From positions 868,001-932,000 of the forward strand of contig CAWGFK010000055.1 of assembly GCA_963821735.1 (NCBI GenBank): a stretch of DNA of 64,000 nucleotides, in the 5' to 3' direction. Below, piece by piece: positions 57,979-64,000 of the stretch (position 1 is its first letter; each line of letters starts with the position of its first letter). Source of the stretch: Laspinema sp963821735 (GTDB lineage: Bacteria > Cyanobacteriota > Cyanobacteriia > Cyanobacteriales > Laspinemataceae). The notes under the pieces are model-generated. The model saw only the letters and a program-made list of their open reading frames with translations, had not been told where the DNA came from and ran no database searches. Made by a program: the position numbers and the translations under genes.

Positions 57979-59349
57979 ATGGACGTTCAAAAAGTGCTGA
58001 AATTTGCGGATGAACTCGTGTTTACCAAGACGGGGAAACATCTGGACAATTTGCAAGAGTCTATCTTGCGCGGTGCTTGGCAAGGTCAGCGATACTCACA
58101 AATCGCAGAAAATGCTAACTGTAGTGAGGGTCATGTTAAGGATGCGGGGTCAGAATTATGGAAAATTCTCTCAGAGGTATTAGGGGAAGATATCAGAAAA
58201 TCAAATGTTAGAGCAACTTTTAAAAGATTGCAATTTTCTAACTTTCTAAATGTGGCTAAAGACTCTGTACAAATTAATAATGTCAACATCTGTGGGAACA
58301 CTCCTCACCCACCAACAATTCCCCAGCCACAACCACCGAATGAAGAAACTCCTACTCCATCCCAACGGCGTCGAGATTTACGAGAAGCGCCGGATTTGTT
58401 GCCTTTTTATGGACGGGAGGAGGAATTGGCGACGCTTGAACGGTGGATGGTGACCGATCGCCCTCGTCTGGTGGTGTTGCATGGGTTCTCGGGTATCGGT
58501 AAAACAGCGTTGGCGGTACAATTATTGCAGCAAATTCAGGATGACTTTGACTCGGTGGTGTGGCGCAGTCTCAGGTATTCCCCATCGGTGGAACTGTTAG
58601 AAACGAATCTGCTGGAATTCCTCTGTCATCCACAGCAGATAGATTTACCCGCCGATGTCAGCGATCGCCGTGCTATTTTATTCGACCATTTACGCCAAAA
58701 TCGTTGTCTGATTGTCCTGGATGATGTTCAGTCTATTCTCAGCAACCAACAACTCGCCGGGAACTATCAACCGGGATATGAAGGCTATAGTTTATTCTTT
58801 AAACAAATTGCGGAGTTATCTCATCAAAGTTGTGTCTTGCTGATTACTTGGGAACCGCCTCATGAACTGTCTGCACTCAATGGCGATCGCACTCCGATTC
58901 GTTCGTTCCATCTTCAGGGTTTGGGTCCAGCAGCAGCGCAAATTTTCCGAGATAAAGGGTTGGCGGATGAGGACTGCTTCTCAAAGGCGATCGCCTATTT
59001 TGGAGGCAATCCCTTATGGCTGAAAATTTTTGCTGCAATGATTGATGAGTTGTTTAATGGTAGAATATCAGAAGCGTTCCAATATGAACCGCTGTTTTTG
59101 GGTGAAGATTTGAGCGCGGTGTTGCAGCAGCAGTGCGATCGCCTCTCGGATATAGAAAAAATTGCCCTCTCTGCTTTAGCCAATCAACCGGGTTCTGTAT
59201 CAGTTTCGGACTTATTAGCAGCGGGAACCTTATCCCCAGAGAATTTATTGAATGCCTTGCAGTCTTTAAAACGGCGTTCTTTTATCCAACAAGAACAATC
59301 ACTGTTTTCCCTTCCTCCGGTACTGCGGCAATATGGGAAAACTCTATGA
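57979..59349 (+). CDS. NB-ARC (STAND) ATPase without sensor repeats
   Basis: A 456-residue protein. A N-terminal helical/HTH domain of the cyanobacterial NB-ARC-associated type (about 1-95, QRYSQIAENANCSEGHVKDA) and a proline-rich linker lead to a NB-ARC ATPase: FYGREEELATLERW (about 138), P-loop VVLHGFSGIGKTALAVQ (about 166-182), Walker B CLIVLDDVQSI (about 243-253), GGNPLWLKIFAAMI (about 346-359) and a winged-helix end. It stops right after the winged helix; the usual WD40, TPR or other C-terminal sensor is absent. Such STAND proteins are common immune or regulatory switches. Either it is truncated or it works with a separate partner. Confidence 0.85.
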   Translation: MDVQKVLKFADELVFTKTGKHLDNLQESILRGAWQGQRYSQIAENANCSEGHVKDAGSELWKILSEVLGEDIRKSNVRATFKRLQFSNFLNVAKDSVQINNVNICGNTPHPPTIPQPQPPNEETPTPSQRRRDLREAPDLLPFYGREEELATLERWMVTDRPRLVVLHGFSGIGKTALAVQLLQQIQDDFDSVVWRSLRYSPSVELLETNLLEFLCHPQQIDLPADVSDRRAILFDHLRQNRCLIVLDDVQSILSNQQLAGNYQPGYEGYSLFFKQIAELSHQSCVLLITWEPPHELSALNGDRTPIRSFHLQGLGPAAAQIFRDKGLADEDCFSKAIAYFGGNPLWLKIFAAMIDELFNGRISEAFQYEPLFLGEDLSAVLQQQCDRLSDIEKIALSALANQPGSVSVSDLLAAGTLSPENLLNALQSLKRRSFIQQEQSLFSLPPVLRQYGKTL

Positions 59350-59386
59350 TGCTTCCAATTTCAACTGATGGAGTATTAAACTCCAT

Positions 59387-59587
59387 TTACTCTCGTAAAC
59401 GTTCAGAAATTTGAATCAACAACCGCAAGGCTTCATTCACCGATTCCTGGGTTGGGAAAGCACGCGCTACATCTGGATCTAGCAGGACCAAATTCGTTCC
59501 TTTTTGATAGCGCTCAACATATTTGCCCCGGACCCCTCCGCTTAATTGGGAAAAGTCATATTCATCCGACAATTCATCGTTAGGCAT
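59387..59587 (-). CDS. Small antitoxin-like protein
   Basis: A 66-residue protein of a small cyanobacterial family (SDEYDFSQLSGGVRGKYVER, TNLVLLDPDVARAFPTQESV, NEALRLLI). Members often occur beside toxin genes and resemble antitoxins with an early acidic part and a C-terminal helix. No toxin gene is next to it here; the neighbours are the NB-ARC gene and rph. The start is ATG 59587 and the frame is complete. Confidence 0.6.
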   Translation of the reverse strand: MPNDELSDEYDFSQLSGGVRGKYVERYQKGTNLVLLDPDVARAFPTQESVNEALRLLIQISERLRE

Positions 59588-59611
59588 TATGATAAATCAA
59601 TCAGTTGATAG

Positions 59612-60427
59612 TCAAGGAATAGGACTAAATAATTTTGATAATGGCTTTAAGTCCGAACAATTGGGAGTGCGAGCATCTTGCTCGCTATCTCTATAGCAAC
59701 CCGTTTTCGCGCCGTAAATGGCCTGTTTTTGTGCTGCCACTAATTCCTGAATTCCGGATTCAGCCATATCTAAAATGCGATTGAGTTCGGTGCGATTAAA
59801 ACTGCCTGCTTCGGCAGTTCCTTGTAATTCAAGAATATCCAAACCATCGCTCATCACCACATTAAAATCAATATCCGCAGCTACATCTTCCGGGTAGTTG
59901 AGGTCCAGATAGGGTTCACCTTCAAATAACCCCACGGAAACAGCGGCGACTTGGCGACAAATGGGCGATTGTTCTAACTCTCCGGTTTGCACCAGTTTCT
60001 CGATCGCCAAGGCTAGGGCCACGAATCCCCCGGTAATCGATGTGGTTCGGGTTCCGGCATCCGCTTGGAGGACATCGGCATCAATCAGAATCGTCCGTTC
60101 TCCCAGTGCTTTTAAATCCAGTGCAGCGCGTAAACTGCGCCCGATGAGGCGTTGAATCTCTTGGGTGCGTCCCGATAGTTTCATGAATTCTCGGGATTGC
60201 CGTTGGGGGGTGGCACCGGGAAGCATTCGATATTCTGCGGTTAACCAGCCACTGCCTTGATTGGCGAGGAATCGGGGGACTCCGGGTTCGATGGTGACGG
60301 TACAGAGGACCTGGGTATCGCCACAACGGGTCAGGACGGAACTGTTCGCAAAGCGGGTAAAGTCTTTTTCAAACCGAATCGGACGCAGTTGTGCCGGGGA
60401 TCGGCCATCAGGACGCTGCCAAATCAT
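59612..60427 (-). CDS. rph: Ribonuclease PH
   Basis: A phosphorolytic 3' exonuclease that trims tRNA precursors. Residues about 1-238 match the family: MIWQRPDGRSPAQLRPI, GTRTTSITGGFVALALA, EDVAADIDFNVVMSDG and a helical LDMAESGIQELVAAQ end. The 271-residue length exceeds the typical 240 by about 30 residues, and the extra tail is encoded by a stretch holding a GCGAGC-ATCTT-GCTCGC palindromic repeat (59669-59685), so the gene seems to have been extended by a repeat insertion past its original stop. It is separated from adk by two bases, suggesting an operon. Confidence 0.93.
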   Translation of the reverse strand: MIWQRPDGRSPAQLRPIRFEKDFTRFANSSVLTRCGDTQVLCTVTIEPGVPRFLANQGSGWLTAEYRMLPGATPQRQSREFMKLSGRTQEIQRLIGRSLRAALDLKALGERTILIDADVLQADAGTRTTSITGGFVALALAIEKLVQTGELEQSPICRQVAAVSVGLFEGEPYLDLNYPEDVAADIDFNVVMSDGLDILELQGTAEAGSFNRTELNRILDMAESGIQELVAAQKQAIYGAKTGCYRDSEQDARTPNCSDLKPLSKLFSPIP

Positions 60428-60429
60428 GA

Positions 60430-61017
60430 TTAGGATTGCGTTTTGTTAGGGTTGACCGTTTTCCAGATTTCTTCATGGATTTCTGCCGAGGGCCGATCGC
60501 CATCGAGGGTGAGGAGGCGATTGCCATAGTTGTAGTAGTCCAAGATGGGAGTCGTCCGTTCTTGGAATAACTGGATCCGACGACGCAGAAATTCCGGTTC
60601 GTCATCGGGACGCCCTCTTTCCGGTTTCGCCTGCGATCGCTCTAGGGACCGGCGCATTAACTCCGCATCGGATACGTTTAGCCAAATCGCCCAATCTAGG
60701 GTTTGCTGCAAGGATTCTAGTAAAAAATCCAGTTCTTCCGCTTGGAACGAGGTGCGGGGATAACCATCGAGTAACCACCCGTTTTGCGTATAGGGTTGGG
60801 TTAACTGTTCGCGAATAAATTCAATCATGATGGGGTCCGGGACCAGTTCCCCGCGTTCTGCATAAGGTTGCGCCTGCCTGCCTAATTCAGTTTGGGCGGC
60901 GATCGCCTTAAACAGGATTTCCCCCGTTGAAATGCAAGGAATATTCAGGCGACTGCATAGCTGACTCGCCTGGGTCCCTTTTCCTGCTCCTGGCCCTCCC
61001 AGAATTACCAATCTCAC
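60430..61017 (-). CDS. adk: Adenylate kinase
   Basis: Interconverts ATP + AMP and 2 ADP. The 195-residue protein is the short form with no zinc-finger LID. It has the P-loop GGPGAGKGTQ (about 7-16), the AMP-binding STGEILF and DGYPRTSFQAEEL, and the LID region RRPDDEPEFLRRRIQLFQ-like segment (RGRPDDEPEFLRRR, about 134-147). It starts at ATG 61017. Its stop is two bases from the rph start, so the two genes share a transcript. Confidence 0.95.
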   Translation of the reverse strand: MRLVILGGPGAGKGTQASQLCSRLNIPCISTGEILFKAIAAQTELGRQAQPYAERGELVPDPIMIEFIREQLTQPYTQNGWLLDGYPRTSFQAEELDFLLESLQQTLDWAIWLNVSDAELMRRSLERSQAKPERGRPDDEPEFLRRRIQLFQERTTPILDYYNYGNRLLTLDGDRPSAEIHEEIWKTVNPNKTQS

Positions 61018-61281
61018 GACAAAAACTCCTCATGTTGGCCCAAAATAGACTCTACCACTGTTCCCCTTCCCAGGGAATAAATCTTAATTTCTCCGTAATT
61101 TTGCCCAAAGTTCCCACGCCTCGGTCATTTCACAGGATTTTGTACATTTAGTGTCTTTTCGTGGCATAATCTGGTTACACTACACTACATATTGACTCGA
61201 CTGGATGGCCCGAATTCACTTCCTGGCCCTTGAGTCGGTCTACCCTTTACGGTTTCTTAACCCATCGGAAATATTGCCACA
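61018..61281. other. Divergent promoter region
   Basis: The 264 bases between divergent adk and the CobA-like gene should carry both promoters. I found no small gene or known operator. Confidence 0.4.
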
Positions 61282-61818
61282 ATGATTGCACAGCTTGAAA
61301 GTCCCACTCTCGATACCCCTTGTCGTCTACCCTACGCGGTGGAGGGGTTGCTACAAGTTTTTACCAGCAGCCACCGCAACTTTTTTACCAGTGTGATGGC
61401 CCAGGCCCTAAGAATTTCCGGCCAGGGGACCCCGGTCCTGGTGGTCCAGTTTCTCAAGGGAGGAATTGGTCAGGGTCCAGATGCCCCGGTTCAACTGGGA
61501 GAACATTTAGATTGGGTTCGGTGTGACCTCCCCCGTTGCATTGATACGCCAGAGTTAGATGAAATTGAGGCCGGTTCTCTGCGGAAATTATGGGACTATA
61601 CCCAACAGGTGGTTACTGAAGGAAAGTATTCGCTTGTGGTTCTGGATGAGTTGAGTTTAGCCATTAGTTTTGGCTTGATTCCAGAAGCGGAGGTGTTGGA
61701 ATTTTTAGCAAAACGCCCGAGTCACGTTGATATTATTTTAACGGGACCGAATATGCCCGAACCGATTTTAGAATTAGCGGACCAAATCACTGAAATTCGC
61801 CGCAGTCATCGTCCGTAG
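61282..61818 (+). CDS. CobA/CobO-like P-loop family protein with degenerate Walker A
   Basis: A 178-residue protein with the fold of cob(I)yrinic acid a,c-diamide adenosyltransferases: LVVQFLKGGIGQGP (about 53-66), a hydrophobic strand ending in VVLDELSLAISFGLI (about 122-136) and DIILTGPNMPEPILELADQITEIRR (written here in two parts: DIILTGPNMPEPILE, LADQITEIRR) at the end. The P-loop expected near residue 29 reads FTSSHRNFFTSVM, without the GxGKT residues that hold ATP. It may have lost adenosyltransferase activity. Its neighbour is dCMP deaminase on the opposite strand. An annotation as a P-loop protein is safer than cobA. Confidence 0.72.
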   Translation: MIAQLESPTLDTPCRLPYAVEGLLQVFTSSHRNFFTSVMAQALRISGQGTPVLVVQFLKGGIGQGPDAPVQLGEHLDWVRCDLPRCIDTPELDEIEAGSLRKLWDYTQQVVTEGKYSLVVLDELSLAISFGLIPEAEVLEFLAKRPSHVDIILTGPNMPEPILELADQITEIRRSHRP

Positions 61819-61825
61819 GACAGGT

Positions 61826-61870
61826 AAGAATTAAGAATTAATGGGGGTTAACTCTTAATTCTTAATTCTT
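61826..61870. terminator. Bidirectional terminator
   Basis: Perfect 16-bp arms (AAGAATTAAGAATTAA and complement) with a 13-base loop end one base before the dCMP deaminase stop codon. It is A/T-rich and lies between the convergent CobA-like and dCMP deaminase genes. Confidence 0.75.
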
Positions 61871-62413
61871 TTAGCGGAGGGATGGGGTGGCTACGGAGGT
61901 TGGGTTCATTAGAAAGGTCGCGGCTTTTTGGGCGATCGCCTCGGAAATATGAATTTGTTTGAGGGTAACTAACCCATCCTGAATAAACGAATCTCGCACT
62001 AACAGGCTGTTTCCACTGTTAAATCCGGTCTCGAAAAACACTTCATGAATTCCGGCAGAAATAATTAATTTTAAGCAAGATAAACAAGGTTCCAGGGTGA
62101 CATAAATGCTGGACCCTTCGGTGGAAATTCCATGTTTAGCCGCTTGGGCGATCGCATTCGCTTCCGCATGAACCGCCCGCGAAGGCAAAGACTTACTTTC
62201 TGCACAGCTACTCAATCCGGGATAACAGTATCCCTGGGCAGTACAATGGGCCGTACCCGATGGGGAACCATTGTAACCTGTTGCCACAACTTGCTTATTT
62301 TTCACAATCACTGCACCCACGGGAAAAGCAAGGCAAGTTGACCGCATCGCCGCCAATTTTGCCAACATGATAAAATATTCATCCCATGTTGGTCTAAGTT
62401 CTTCCAGTTCCAT
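61871..62413 (-). CDS. dCMP deaminase (ComEB-type)
   Basis: Converts dCMP to dUMP, the substrate of thymidylate synthase. The 180-residue zinc enzyme shows the first zinc motif RAVHAEANAIAQAA (catalytic His-Ala-Glu), the second motif LEPCLSCLKLII (two cysteines) and VIVKNKQVVATGYNGSP at the start of the core. The family name ComEB comes from B. subtilis, where it lies in a competence operon. Nearby dut and thyX use or make dUMP too. It starts at ATG 62413. Confidence 0.9.
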   Translation of the reverse strand: MELEELRPTWDEYFIMLAKLAAMRSTCLAFPVGAVIVKNKQVVATGYNGSPSGTAHCTAQGYCYPGLSSCAESKSLPSRAVHAEANAIAQAAKHGISTEGSSIYVTLEPCLSCLKLIISAGIHEVFFETGFNSGNSLLVRDSFIQDGLVTLKQIHISEAIAQKAATFLMNPTSVATPSLR

Positions 62414-62497
62414 TAATTTCTAGCTACCCAATCGTTTCTATTCATGGTAACAGTTCAGGGAAGAAAAGACTAATAAATTAGGGTCATAATCATCGGT

Positions 62498-62788
62498 TTA
62501 TAGGGCTTTAGATGCTGCTGAAGATGAAGCAATAAACGGGTTATCATCAGGATGAGCTTGAAACCATAAGGCATCAGCACAAAAGTCCAGTTCTCCCGGC
62601 CACTCAATAAATCGACCGTCTTCTGAACGTTTGACTTGCGAGAAGAATGCCGGATCGGATAATCGTGAAAACACTCCACCGCGCTCAATAATTGGAGAAA
62701 AGTCAATCACAATAACCGTTCCGTTCCTGTAGAGGAGGCGGAGGTGATAATTGGCTTCTGGGGTGACAGTTTGAATGAAATAAGGCAT
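62498..62788 (-). CDS. DUF2442 domain protein
   Basis: A 96-residue protein whose pattern (YHLRLLYRNGTVIVIDFSPI, GGVFSRLSDPAFFSQVK, GRFIEWPGELDFCADALWF) is that of DUF2442. These small proteins are often encoded next to a DUF4160 gene in a pair resembling toxin-antitoxin modules. It lies 14 bases after the DUF4160 stop codon, so the pair is co-transcribed. Function is not established. Confidence 0.82.
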   Translation of the reverse strand: MPYFIQTVTPEANYHLRLLYRNGTVIVIDFSPIIERGGVFSRLSDPAFFSQVKRSEDGRFIEWPGELDFCADALWFQAHPDDNPFIASSSAASKAL

Positions 62789-62802
62789 AATTGAATCACT
62801 TT

Positions 62803-63063
62803 TTATTCGAGGGGTTCAATGGGTAACGGATTTTGGGAGTTTTGGCAGTATTTCCAGTTTTCTAATAATTCTTGTTGATGCAATGCTGTCCATTCTAACA
62901 CCATTGAGCGAACCCGATTCGGTGCTTTTCCTTGCAGGATGGTAATGGGTGCAATTCCCACGATTAACTCATACTCACCATAGACGGCGTGGAAATGCGG
63001 GGGGGCATGGTCATTATAAAACATCCGAATAATAATACCGTAGAACTGAGAAATTGAGGGCAT
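62803..63063 (-). CDS. DUF4160 domain protein
   Basis: An 86-residue protein with the DUF4160 signature PHFHAVYGEYE (about 24-34) and MPSISQFYGIIIRMFYNDHA at the N-terminus, followed by a C-terminal helix (VLEWTALHQQELLENW). DUF4160 genes are nearly always paired with DUF2442, as here. A role as toxin or antitoxin has been proposed by gene neighbourhood only. First gene of the pair. Confidence 0.85.
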   Translation of the reverse strand: MPSISQFYGIIIRMFYNDHAPPHFHAVYGEYELIVGIAPITILQGKAPNRVRSMVLEWTALHQQELLENWKYCQNSQNPLPIEPLE

Positions 63064-63300
63064 TTAGGTTCTCCACCTATATTGTTTAATGATAACTCTC
63101 GTAACCTGGGGAATACTCCTTTATTAATTGGGATTGTTATATCAAATAACGAGATAAAAATCAATAAAATTACCAGAGTGACCTATTGATTTTTATCCTA
63201 AAATTGATTAAAATTATCGAGTCCAGCTTACCTGGTGGATTGCCAATTGAGATGATCCCCAGAAAAGTCCTGAGTTAAAAGGTCACTGAAACCGCCCAAG

Positions 63301-63732
63301 ATGAAACTAAAAATTTATCCCTTACATCCGGATGCGATTATCCCAACTTATGCCCATGATAACGATTCAGCAATGGATTTATCGGCGAATGAGGAGGTGA
63401 CGCTACATCCGGGAGAACGGAAGTTAGTTGGAACTGGAATTGCGATTGAGTTACCGCCTTTGACGGAAGCACAAATTAGGCCGAGAAGTGGGTTGGCATA
63501 TAAACAGGGGATTACGGTTTTGAATACGCCGGGAACCATTGATGAAGGGTATCGGGGGGAAATTAAGGTAATTTTAATCAATCATGGACAAGAAGTTTTT
63601 CAGGTCCTCAAGGGGATGAGAATTGCTCAAATGGCAATTACTCCGGTTTTAAGACCTGAAATTGAAGTGGCAACTACGGAAATTTTGGCAACGGCAAGAG
63701 GTGCAAATGGGTTTGGATCGACGGGGGTATAG
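63301..63732 (+). CDS. dut: dUTP pyrophosphatase
   Basis: Hydrolyses dUTP to dUMP and PPi, keeping uracil out of DNA and supplying dUMP. The 143-residue trimer-forming enzyme has the five family motifs: NDSAMDLSA (motif 1), RPRSGLAYK (2), NTPGTIDEGYRGEIKV (3), RIAQMAITPV (4) and RGANGFGSTGV (5), the last covering the active site. It is intact and of standard length. Convergent with thyX, separated by a 12-bp hairpin terminator that overlaps its stop codon. Confidence 0.96.
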   Translation: MKLKIYPLHPDAIIPTYAHDNDSAMDLSANEEVTLHPGERKLVGTGIAIELPPLTEAQIRPRSGLAYKQGITVLNTPGTIDEGYRGEIKVILINHGQEVFQVLKGMRIAQMAITPVLRPEIEVATTEILATARGANGFGSTGV

Positions 63733-63756
63733 AGAGAGGGTTTGTCTCTCTATACC
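63726..63756. terminator. Bidirectional terminator between dut and thyX
   Basis: Perfect 12-bp arms (GGTATAGAGAGA and complement) with a 7-base loop span the dut stop codon and lie 10 bases before the thyX stop. The two genes are convergent. Confidence 0.8.
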
Positions 63757-63765
63757 GTCTGGAAG

Positions 63766-64000
63766 TTAGGGAGATAAACGGCCTTTTTTGAGACGATATT
63801 TCTCATACCATTCTGCGATGGCGGGGACCCATTCTTGAAAATGCGGCCAAATCAAATCGCAGAGTTTTTGGCATTCGAGTTGGGCGTCGGGTTTGGCGCG
63901 CAAGTCGAGTAAATGCATCAGACTTCGCGCATTGAAGGAGACAACCCAGTGTTGACGGACATCAAAGGGAATAATGCCTCGGGCGTGTTCTTCTGATGTC
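63766..64000 (-). CDS. thyX: Flavin-dependent thymidylate synthase ThyX, 3' part
   Basis: The last about 77 residues of ThyX are visible, the gene starting beyond the window. Reading on the minus strand gives ARGIIPFDVRQHWVVSFNAR, SLMHLLDLRAKPDAQLECQK and the end YEKYRLKKGRLSP. The ARS-type motif and the LRA...AQLEC stretch are the dUMP-binding C-terminal region of ThyX. It makes dTMP from dUMP with FAD and methylene-tetrahydrofolate. dCMP deaminase and dUTPase, which both supply dUMP, lie beside it. Confidence 0.9.
   Translation of the reverse strand, partial: TSEEHARGIIPFDVRQHWVVSFNARSLMHLLDLRAKPDAQLECQKLCDLIWPHFQEWVPAIAEWYEKYRLKKGRLSP

Overview
The window is cyanobacterial DNA, most likely from a filamentous, non-heterocystous (Oscillatoriales-type) genome. 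Supporting evidence: the octamer GCGATCGC (HIP1) recurs throughout, and there are genes for photosystem II subunits PsbH and PsbN, the nitrogen regulator NtcA, light-independent protochlorophyllide reductase ChlB, an HpsJ-like protein, a CHASE2-cyclase/DUF928/hemagglutinin/CHAT cluster and cyanobacterial families such as DUF3084 and DUF3146. A genus assignment would be a guess.

Layout. 1-2.9 kb is a decayed accessory stretch: frameshifted SHOCT-domain pieces, tiny membrane ORFs and a wrecked ABC-transporter ATPase. 3-13.9 kb is mostly housekeeping: quinol nitric oxide reductase, an L7/L12-like membrane protein, hisB, fabI, ntcA with a perfect upstream NtcA box, a frameshifted DUF3084 coiled-coil gene, yqgF, DUF3146, pth, tatA, psbH and divergent psbN. 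13.9-26.3 kb is a same-strand accessory module: CHASE2-adenylate cyclase, DUF928, a giant repeat-rich two-partner-secretion hemagglutinin and a TPR-CHAT protease-like protein. 26.4-32.7 kb carries a glycosyltransferase, an SDR overlapping a SPINDLY/OGT-like glycosyltransferase, two HEAT-repeat proteins and many palindromic repeats. 32.8-40 kb is a minus-strand block argH, GAF-PP2C phosphatase, ftsY, nusB, DUF502. 40.5-53.4 kb mixes glycosyltransferases (one a fusion of the two arsenosugar-type families), HpsJ-like, pgl, two FHA proteins, a PRC-barrel protein, an Rpn-type nuclease, a mechanosensitive channel and chlB. 53.7-59.6 kb is a second decayed accessory island: a broken toxin-antitoxin pair, a UPF0175/IS66 chimera, an IS1634-like element with intact 20-bp ends and a 6-bp target duplication but a dead transposase, and a NB-ARC protein with no sensor domain. 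59.6-64 kb returns to core genes: rph, adk, a CobA/CobO-like protein, then dCMP deaminase, DUF2442/DUF4160, dUTPase and ThyX, which together make and use dUMP.

Two traits run across the window. First, many genes that look functional carry single-base indels, mainly in short homopolymers (DUF3084, CHAT, hemagglutinin, cyclase, chlB, TA pair). Real decay and consensus error cannot be separated from the sequence alone. Second, the intergenic DNA is rich in small palindromic and tandem repeats, including GACTTCAGTC boxes, AGAAACCCGGTTTCT boxes, CACAGATTACACAG palindromes and GGGAGATGG minisatellites.
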